The notes under the pieces were generated by a model. It was not told where the DNA came from. It worked only from the letters and a program-made list of their open reading frames with translations, and made no database searches. A stretch of 41,522 bases of DNA from Deltaproteobacteria bacterium (GTDB taxonomy: Bacteria; Desulfobacterota; Desulfuromonadia; Geobacterales; Pseudopelobacteraceae), in NCBI GenBank assembly GCA_021779135.1, contig JAJYBH010000013.1, positions 1 to 41,522 of the forward strand. Reading direction: 5' to 3'. This document shows, one piece after another, positions 36,519 through 41,522 of this stretch (its first letter is position 1; each line of letters begins with the position of its first letter). A program made the translations under genes and the position numbers.

Positions 36519-37772
36519 ATGCCCGACTCCACCATCCATACAGCCGCCTGGCTGATCAATCCCGATGTCCCCCCGATTGCCGGCGGCGCGATTCTCGTGC
36601 GCAACGGCCTGATAGAGGCGACCGGAACCCTGGCGGAGCTGAAAAGCCGCTACACGGCACAGGTAGTCGACCACCATGACAGCGCCATCCTGCCCGGCTT
36701 CATCAACGCCCACACCCACCTGGAACTGACTCATTTCTCATCCTGGCGCCTGCGCACCCATATAGACTATAATCCGCGCCGTTTCTGCGACTGGATCATC
36801 CAGTTGATCAAGATCACTCGCGGCCTGCATGCTGAAGATTTCCGGGCCTCGCTGGGCGAAGGCATGCGCAAATGCCTGGAATCCGGCACAACCGCCGTCG
36901 GAGATATAGTATCCCGCTATGAACTGCTGCCGTACTACCATGCGCTGCCCATGCGTGGCCGCCTGTTTTTCGAGGTACTCGGGCACGACCCGTCCCGGTT
37001 CCAGGAACGTCTGGAAGAGGCCCTGACCTCAATGGACGGCCTGAATGGCGAAAACCTGCAGTCCGGCCTGTCCCCCCACACCCCCTACACGATCGGCGAG
37101 GCGAATCTGCCGCTGATCCGCGAGGCGGCGATTTCCCGAGGCAAGCCGCTGGCCATCCACATCTCGGAATCCCAGGCGGAAAGCGACTTTATCTACGATA
37201 CCAGCGGCCCGCTGGGCACCGAACTGTACCCTTTCGTCGGCTGGGAGCAGTATCTCATGCCTCCCCGCCACTGCACCTCTACCGATCTGCTGGACCGCCA
37301 TGGCCTGTTGACTTCGACAACCCTGGCCGTGCACTGCGTGCATCTGACCCTGGCTGATGTGCAGATCCTGAAACAGCGTGACGTAACGGTCTGCCTCTGC
37401 CCCCGCAGCAACGACCGCCTGGATGTTGGCCGCGCGCCTGTGGCCCTGTTCAAGAAACTCGCTATCCCGCTGGCGCTCGGCACCGACTCCCTGGCCAGCA
37501 ATGACTCCCTCTCCCTCTGGGACGAGATGCGCTTTACCCTGGACCAGTTTCCGGAAGTTCTCTCGCCGGCCGACGTATTCCGCATGGCCACCTCCGGCGG
37601 GGCTGCCGCCCTCGGTTTCAGCGACAGCCTCGGTACCCTGCAGGTCGGCAAACGCGCCGATTTCCAGGTAATCGCCCATGCCGGCAGCGAAGATAAAGGC
37701 CTGCTGGAGCGGGTCATCGGCCAGGGTAAAGTTGCCGGTGTCTACCTGGGCGGGCTTTCCGGCGCTGAGTGA
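36519..37772 (+). CDS. amidohydrolase family deaminase (TRZ/ATZ/aminodeoxyfutalosine deaminase-like)
   Basis: About 417 residues. ATG 36519 is preferred since GGAGG lies six bases before it; an in-frame TTG two codons earlier would sit in that gap. All amidohydrolase metal ligands are seen: HTHLEL (residues near 67), the His in LAIHISESQAE, the His in LAVHCVHL and the Asp in LGTDSLASND. These belong to the ATZ/TRZ chlorohydrolase/deaminase branch, which includes the menaquinone-pathway aminodeoxyfutalosine deaminase. The pattern fits that enzyme, but no other mqn gene is in the window, so the substrate is not settled. Confidence 0.8.
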   Translation: MPDSTIHTAAWLINPDVPPIAGGAILVRNGLIEATGTLAELKSRYTAQVVDHHDSAILPGFINAHTHLELTHFSSWRLRTHIDYNPRRFCDWIIQLIKITRGLHAEDFRASLGEGMRKCLESGTTAVGDIVSRYELLPYYHALPMRGRLFFEVLGHDPSRFQERLEEALTSMDGLNGENLQSGLSPHTPYTIGEANLPLIREAAISRGKPLAIHISESQAESDFIYDTSGPLGTELYPFVGWEQYLMPPRHCTSTDLLDRHGLLTSTTLAVHCVHLTLADVQILKQRDVTVCLCPRSNDRLDVGRAPVALFKKLAIPLALGTDSLASNDSLSLWDEMRFTLDQFPEVLSPADVFRMATSGGAAALGFSDSLGTLQVGKRADFQVIAHAGSEDKGLLERVIGQGKVAGVYLGGLSGAE

Positions 37773-37932
37773 CCATCCCGAAGCATTGATCCGAAGATGT
37801 TTCTACTTCAGATATGACCGGCAGCCTGTAACGTCTGTTATTTCGATTGCTGTAATCGACCGAGCTTCAGTGAAGCTGCAACGAGGGGATCTCATTGTAA
37901 TCCCGGGATTGCATGAAAAGAGCGAATGTTAC

Positions 37933-38008
37933 TTATATAGGTAGCCCACCAGATTACCTATATAGGTAACAAGCGCCTTATATAGGTAGCAAGTTCCTTA
38001 TATAGGGA
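37933..38008. repeat. four related TATATAGG near-palindromes before the first cassette gene
   Basis: Copies start at 37933, 37958, 37978 and 37998, spaced 25, 20 and 20 bp. The core is (C/T)TATATAGG(T/G)A. The second copy is a perfect 16-bp palindrome (TTACCTATATAGGTAA); the others are imperfect forms of it. The 20-bp spacing equals two helical turns, so bound dimers would lie on the same face. They look like operators for a gene starting 30 bp on, but an attI-like recombination site cannot be excluded. Confidence 0.75.
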
Positions 38009-38037
38009 AACCGTAGATTAACGAGTTGGAGGAATAA

Positions 38038-39006
38038 ATGAAAAATCATGATTTCAGACTGGCGAAAATATCGTTCAACTTGCAAAAGAGCATTAGCCCC
38101 TTGTTTTTGCTATTTGCTCTCGCAGTGTCTATCCCTGTAAATGCAGAAGAACAAAATACCAACAACAAGGTTGAATCTCGCTATTTGAAAGAATTGTATA
38201 AGAATGATTACAGTGAAGTAAAGACGCCGAAAACTGCCCCAATCTTCCGATGGGACTTTTCAAAAAAGAATGTTCGGGCGTATTCATACGATCAGGAAGT
38301 AATCAACAAAACAGAGTTGGGTGCTGAAACCGGGAGTGAAATAAGTGACCCTGAGCAAAGCATGTCTGCAAAAGGATCTTTGTTGATAAATAGCCAAGCA
38401 GACGGTACTGCCGAGCTTGTTCTTAAAGACATGAAAACAAGCATGCGAATTGCCTTCAACAAAACAGATGATCCAAAAATAATGGAACAAGAAATGCCGC
38501 CTTTTGTTGTGCAGGGTATGAAAGAAGATGGGACCGGACCATTTGGCGACAGTTCTCAAGATATGTTGTTAAAGTTGATATTTCCTTTGCCAACAAAAAC
38601 GTTAAAAATCGGTGAATCTGTCGATGTGCCCGCACAAATGCCCTTCAATGCTATGGGATCGCAATTACAGGTTAAAGGTCGCTCTCGCATTACTCTGACA
38701 AAATATGTGCTTATTGGAAATCATACGTGCGCTCAGTTCAATGTTGACATAGATATATCTGACCTCAAAGTGCCGTCAGCGCTTGAAGGGGAATATTTAT
38801 GTTCAACGAAAGGTTCCGCCGTTTTTTTCTTTGATATTAACAGTCGTACCTTTGTATCCGGCTCTACAGCCTTACTTATGCAATTCAGCATTGACGCGCC
38901 GATGCCGAAAATGAACATTCAAGGTGAGGCAACTCCAAATATTCCTGCAAGGTCAAAGATGTCGATGAAAAGTGACAATTTCATTAGCGTTTCTCTGCAA
39001 GAATGA
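38038..39006 (+). CDS. exported protein of unknown function (first cassette gene)
   Basis: 322 residues. GGAGG precedes ATG 38038. A signal peptide (SPLFLLFALAVSIPVNAEE, cut near residue 36) gives export. The mature protein is beta-rich and about 290 residues (segments ADGTAELVLKDMKTSM, TKTLKIGESVDVPAQMPFN, SAVFFFDINSRTFVSGSTAL), with no recognised domain. Base composition is AT-rich, unlike the GC-rich core genes. It ends two bases before the first attC-like site, and a GTTGGAG core-like sequence (38025-38031) lies just before its ATG, so it fits a mobile gene cassette. The operator-like repeats lie right upstream. Confidence 0.7.
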   Translation: MKNHDFRLAKISFNLQKSISPLFLLFALAVSIPVNAEEQNTNNKVESRYLKELYKNDYSEVKTPKTAPIFRWDFSKKNVRAYSYDQEVINKTELGAETGSEISDPEQSMSAKGSLLINSQADGTAELVLKDMKTSMRIAFNKTDDPKIMEQEMPPFVVQGMKEDGTGPFGDSSQDMLLKLIFPLPTKTLKIGESVDVPAQMPFNAMGSQLQVKGRSRITLTKYVLIGNHTCAQFNVDIDISDLKVPSALEGEYLCSTKGSAVFFFDINSRTFVSGSTALLMQFSIDAPMPKMNIQGEATPNIPARSKMSMKSDNFISVSLQE

Positions 39007-39007
39007 C

Positions 39008-39072
39008 ATTCAACCTCCAACCAGGAAGAAGCAGCGGCCTAAAACCGCCGCTGTTCTCCCACAGCGTTAGAA
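39008..39072 (+). other. attC-like recombination site 1
   Basis: Left core-like ATTCAAC / CTCCAAC (39008-39021), right core-like GTTAGAA (39066-39072). The inner arms 39024-39037 and 39048-39060 pair over 13 bp with one mismatch and one unpaired G at 39031, a feature of attC hairpins (extrahelical base). The loop is CCTAAAACCG. The right core departs from GTTRRRY at the last base. Confidence 0.8.
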
Positions 39073-39081
39073 GGATAAAGG

Positions 39082-39378
39082 ATGACACCAGAAATTCCAA
39101 AACCTGATGATCCTGTAACTCCGTGGTTATTGAAATGGATCTTCCTGCCGCTGTTCGGAGGCGCCCTTTTGATAGTTTTCGGCGGAGTCCAAATAAACCA
39201 ATGGAAATGCAGCAAAGAGGCGAAAAGACAAGGGTACCTGCAAGGCAGTTATGTTCCAGCAAATAGAGTAGGTGTGGGTGAAGCGTGTGTTTGTGAGAAA
39301 AAATTGAGACCCGACGGAACAGTCGATTCTTCGGCGAGATTAGTCATTGACCTTGAACATAGGAAATTATCCTGGTGA
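39082..39378 (+). CDS. small membrane protein, cassette gene
   Basis: 98 residues. A GGATAAAGG stretch precedes ATG 39082. One transmembrane segment (IFLPLFGGALLIVFGGVQI, about 19-38) is followed by a Lys/Arg-rich start (KCSKEAKRQG) and a C-terminal soluble domain with a Cys pair (GEACVCEKKL). No family is recognised. A paralogue with a nonsense codon lies at 39700. It overlaps the next gene by 4 bases and is probably co-translated. Confidence 0.6.
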   Translation: MTPEIPKPDDPVTPWLLKWIFLPLFGGALLIVFGGVQINQWKCSKEAKRQGYLQGSYVPANRVGVGEACVCEKKLRPDGTVDSSARLVIDLEHRKLSW

Positions 39379-39623
39379 TAGTGTCTGAGTTATTTATTGA
39401 AATCATCAAAATCATTTTCGGTGCAATTTTGCAGATGTTCCTTGTTGCGACCGGCGAAGCTGTTTTGATTGTTGTTACATTGGGGCAGCGAAAGCCAAGA
39501 TGGGATCTTTACACCAATGAAAATTTTGGGAGATTCTTTCTATTCACAGAACTGAGCGGATGGGTAGGAATCACCTTCTGGATTGCCACTATCGCCCTGA
39601 TTGTTAATCATGGAAGTAAATGA
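39375..39623 (+). CDS. small membrane protein of two segments, cassette gene
   Basis: 82 residues. It starts at GTG 39375 (or GTG 39381), overlapping the previous stop. Two hydrophobic segments are seen (IIKIIFGAILQMFLVATGEAV, and FTELSGWVGITFWIATIALI). Between them lies RKPRWDLYTNENFGRFF. No family is recognised. The stop is followed at once by attC-like site 2, so both genes belong to one cassette. Confidence 0.5.
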   Translation: MIVSELFIEIIKIIFGAILQMFLVATGEAVLIVVTLGQRKPRWDLYTNENFGRFFLFTELSGWVGITFWIATIALIVNHGSK

Positions 39624-39625
39624 AC

Positions 39626-39690
39626 TTCCAACAAGGCGGCGGCACACGGTCTCCGCTCCGCTCCGCCGGTGCGCCCCCAAGACGTTGGAA
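39626..39690 (+). other. attC-like recombination site 2
   Basis: TTCCAAC (39626-39632) mirrors GTTGGAA (39684-39690). The inner arms pair as GGCGGC-GCAC-CGG with extra bases G and A bulged on the left arm, as in attC structures. The loop is long and GC-rich (CTCCGCTCCGCTCC). Confidence 0.75.
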
Positions 39691-39699
39691 GGATAAGAA

Positions 39700-40002
39700 A
39701 TGACACCAGAAACTCCAGAGCCAGATCCAGATGACAGAGTGGCTCCGTAGTTGCTCAAATGGATCTTCTTGCCATTGTTCGGCGGAGCTCTGTTAATTGT
39801 TTTCGGCGGAGTCCAAATAAACCAACTGAAATGCAATAGAGAGGCGAAAAGACAAGGTTACCTACAAGGCAATTATATTCCATCTAACAGAGTAGGTATC
39901 GGTGAAGCGTACATTTGCGAGAAACAATTGAGACCAGATGGGACAGTGGATTCTTCAGCGAGATTAGTCATTGATCTTGAACACAGGAAACTATCTTGGT
40001 GA
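39700..40002 (+). pseudogene. nonsense-mutated paralogue of the 39082 gene
   Basis: Begins MTPETPEPDPDD with the same start context (GGATAAGAA before ATG) as the gene at 39082 and reads on to DLEHRKLSW, near identical over about 80 residues. Codon 17 is TAG (39748-39750) where the paralogue has TGG (Trp), a single-base change that cuts off the membrane segment and everything after. The frame after it is open, so a restart at TTG 39751 or readthrough is possible but not supported by a ribosome site. Confidence 0.8.
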
Positions 40003-40008
40003 ACAACC

Positions 40009-40311
40009 CTACGCTGCCATCAAAAATGGATGTACTTGTTGCACCCTCTGTACCATCGCTTTTTGAGCGGTTTTAAGGTCATAGCTGGTTTGCAAGTTCA
40101 TCCAGTAGGTAGGTGTCTGACCAAACACTTTGCCGAAAAGAACAGCCAGCTCTGCTGTAACAGGCCGCGAGCCCTTGATAACATGAGATATTCGCATGGG
40201 TGAAACGCCTATTGCATGAGCAAAAGCGTTCTGCGACATGCCAAGTTCTTCAAGAATTTCCTTCAGGAAGACCCCTGGATGTATGGGGGGAAGCCCGTTT
40301 TTGATAGCCAT
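40009..40311 (-). CDS. higA: HigA-type antitoxin (XRE helix-turn-helix)
   Basis: 100 residues. The XRE fold is clear (HPGVFLKEILEELGMSQNAF, VSPMRISHVIKGSRPVTAEL, FGQTPTYWMNLQTSYDL), the HigA/VapI pattern. It should neutralise the toxin gene upstream on the same strand and repress the operon. It lies on the opposite strand from the cassette genes around it, which is usual for toxin-antitoxin cassettes with their own promoter. Confidence 0.9.
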   Translation of the reverse strand: MAIKNGLPPIHPGVFLKEILEELGMSQNAFAHAIGVSPMRISHVIKGSRPVTAELAVLFGKVFGQTPTYWMNLQTSYDLKTAQKAMVQRVQQVHPFLMAA

Positions 40312-40398
40312 AAAGTTTCTCCTAGCCCAGATAAACTGGATAAGTGCGTTAACAAAATCCTTTTCTGTTTAAAAACACAGAAAAAGATTTCTAACTTA

Positions 40399-40680
40399 CT
40401 AATGGTAGTCGGTTATTTCGACATCGGTTGCTTCTCCGTTGACAAACCGAAAGCATATTCGCCACTGGTCATTAATCCTGACACTCCACTGCCCCGCCCT
40501 GTCGCCAGAGAGTGTTTCAAGGCGGTTTGACGGGGGTAAGAGCAAATCTGTAACCTCGGATGCACTGTCTAGTTGCGTCAAACGCATGATCGAACGGGTG
40601 ATGATTTCCGGAGGAAGTTTTTTGGACTTCCCCGTCGTAAAGAGTTTTTCAGTTTCTTTGTTCGCAAATGACGAAATCAT
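40399..40680 (-). CDS. higB: HigB/RelE-type toxin (mRNA interferase)
   Basis: About 93 residues from ATG 40680, the first start that gives a RelE-like N-terminus (MISSFANKETEKLFTTGKSK). The HigB-type toxin fold is seen (LQLDSASEVTDLLLP-like middle and the end QWSVRINDQWRICFRFVNGE, with the conserved Arg and NDQWRI). HigB cuts mRNA at the ribosome. The toxin gene comes first, then an 87-bp gap, then higA, the normal HigBA order. The upstream sequence holds attC-like site 3. Confidence 0.9.
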   Translation of the reverse strand: MISSFANKETEKLFTTGKSKKLPPEIITRSIMRLTQLDSASEVTDLLLPPSNRLETLSGDRAGQWSVRINDQWRICFRFVNGEATDVEITDYH

Positions 40681-40741
40681 GGACACAATATAAACAATTT
40701 GTTTACCCAGGTCAATTCCAAAAGAGCAGACAAAGCTAAAT

Positions 40742-40799
40742 TTCCAACAAGAAAGAAGCACCGGCCTAAAACCGCCGGTGTTCTCCCAAGCCGTTGAAC
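40742..40799 (+). other. attC-like recombination site 3
   Basis: TTCCAAC (40742-40748) and the canonical core GTTGAAC (40793-40799). The inner arms AGAA-G-CACCGGC and GCCGGTGTTCT pair with one extrahelical G; the loop CTAAAACC is shared with site 1. Nearly the same sequence as site 1. Confidence 0.85.
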
Positions 40800-40821
40800 A
40801 AACAGAATAAAGGAGATTGTA

Positions 40822-41424
40822 ATGCCTAGACAGGATACTCGATGGGAATCTGAAGGGGCTGAGTTTCTCACACTTGGGAATCTGCTACTTGAAAAAATAC
40901 CTGCATACAAAACCTATACAAACATGCCCGGATATGATCTGGTTGCCACAAATCCAGAACTGAACACGTCTGCAAAAATTCAGGTCAAAAGCCGATGGAA
41001 GACAAGAGCTAACGGGTTCATTATTAACAACTTCGGGTGCGACTTTGTTGTTATCGTCAAATTAAACAGAGGCTCTCAAGATGGCCGGATTTCACCCACG
41101 CCACCGGAGTTTTATGTAATACCGGTTGCGACGATTGCTTCGTTGCCACGAAGTGAAGGTTGGGGTAAAATCTCGTTTACAAGCATCACTGACATGGAGA
41201 CGTACAAAAATAATTGGAGTCAAATATCAAATTTCCTTATCAATTCTGCCAAATGGGAGATCATTTTAGATGTTGGCTGTGAAGGTGGCGGCTACAAAAT
41301 TGAGGGTACAATAACTTCTGATGCATGGCAATTCAGGCTAGTATCAAATTCAATGTGGTCTGGAGTTAGTGAAACTCCGATCGTTACCAGCTATGAAGGC
41401 TCTTCAACGTTTCAAGTGGGTTGA
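40822..41424 (+). CDS. PD-(D/E)XK nuclease-like protein, cassette gene
   Basis: 200 residues. Ribosome site AAGGAG precedes ATG 40822. A restriction-endonuclease-like core is seen: Glu14 in EGAEFLTLGNLLL, Asp39 in MPGYDLVATNP and Gln54-Val-Lys56 in AKIQVKSRW, matching the D...(E/Q)xK motif of the PD-(D/E)XK superfamily, especially the PDDEXK_5/group-I-intron endonuclease type. The rest (CDFVVIVKLNRG) continues the sheet. The C-terminal 80 residues are unknown. Possible nuclease, target unknown. The last 13 bases overlap the 3' end of a transposase gene, so the C-terminus may be shaped by an insertion. AT-rich like the other cassettes. Confidence 0.65.
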   Translation: MPRQDTRWESEGAEFLTLGNLLLEKIPAYKTYTNMPGYDLVATNPELNTSAKIQVKSRWKTRANGFIINNFGCDFVVIVKLNRGSQDGRISPTPPEFYVIPVATIASLPRSEGWGKISFTSITDMETYKNNWSQISNFLINSAKWEIILDVGCEGGGYKIEGTITSDAWQFRLVSNSMWSGVSETPIVTSYEGSSTFQVG

Positions 41425-41522
41425 GCATATAGCTTGTTGAATCTGAGCTTACCCGCAATGAGGTAGGCCATGGAAATCATGTTTCGAGGATTACGATAGC
41501 CACGTGCTCTTGCCTTGGCAGC
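41412..41522 (-). mobile_element. 3' end of a transposase gene (ISL3-like)
   Basis: The last 36 codons of a gene entering from the right edge: AKARARGYRNPRNMISMAYL then IAGKLRFNKLYAQPT and TGA (41412-41414). ARGYRNxxNxIxMxYLxAGKL is typical of the C-terminal end of ISL3 (IS204/IS1001/IS1096) transposases. Only the tail is in the window, so family and intactness are open. The insertion-sequence end should lie within a few tens of bases left of 41412, inside or near the end of the 40822 gene. Confidence 0.6.

Noticed and set aside
34787-36604. 605-codon minus-strand frame inside panP
   Set aside because: Shadow of the PLP decarboxylase; no ribosome site and no motif.
37678-37944. 88-codon frame after the amidohydrolase
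   Set aside because: Its first third overlaps the amidohydrolase C-terminus in another frame; the rest has no motif or ribosome site.
37933-38008. CRISPR array
   Set aside because: The repeats are short (about 11-16 bp), differ from each other and have only 4-14 bp between them, so they do not fit a repeat-spacer pattern.

Overview
The window reads as chromosomal DNA of a Geobacterales bacterium (Geobacter, Pelobacter or Trichlorobacter type). This is inferred from the gene mix: two PpiC-type lipoprotein foldases, paired L,D-transpeptidases, an MXAN_5187-like protein, a GEMM riboswitch of the kind common in Geobacter, a PanP-type beta-alanine enzyme and PilZ plus chemoreceptor genes. No rRNA or tRNA gene was seen, so the placement is an inference.

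Layout. 1-1628: a Fic protein and a short P-II-like regulator, convergent. 1904-5011 (minus strand): a cell-envelope operon of a LysM/YkuD L,D-transpeptidase, an alanine-zipper Lpp-like lipoprotein ending in Lys-Lys and a second L,D-transpeptidase. It is preceded by a recognisable GEMM-I riboswitch with an overlapping terminator; the base at the specificity position is A, which predicts 3',3'-cGAMP rather than c-di-GMP. 5208-12671: housekeeping genes (small exported protein, lipid kinase, glmU, MXAN_5187-like, mfd, an intradiol-dioxygenase-like exported protein).

12672-20338 is an AT-richer accessory island. It holds decayed excisionase-like and Bro-N antirepressor genes, then an Rhs system in an odd form. 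The RHS core and a toxin-like C-terminus sit in a short secreted protein of their own (13612-14490), followed by a membrane-anchored candidate immunity protein. The long Rhs trunk (15087-19544) comes after them and lacks the core. The toxin-like tail carries His and Ser-x-Gly-Cys residues spaced as in L,D-transpeptidases.

20633-36364 returns to core genes: mreB; an LPS heptose operon (GT2, gmhA, a deoxyhypusine-synthase-like protein, hldE); a degenerate double receiver protein; two PpiC lipoproteins; class II aldolase; PilZ; a GAF-containing chemoreceptor; and a panB-panC-panP operon that would make pantothenate with a PLP-dependent aspartate decarboxylase. An amidohydrolase follows (36519-37772).

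37933-41522 is a second accessory region that reads as an integron gene-cassette array without a visible integrase. Three attC-like sites, each a folded stem with an extrahelical G, separate small orphan genes: an exported protein, a two-gene membrane cassette, a cassette with a nonsense-mutated paralogue plus a reversed HigBA toxin-antitoxin pair, and a PD-(D/E)XK-like protein. A cluster of four related 14-bp near-palindromes at 20-25 bp spacing lies in front of the first cassette gene. The window ends inside the 3' end of a transposase gene.
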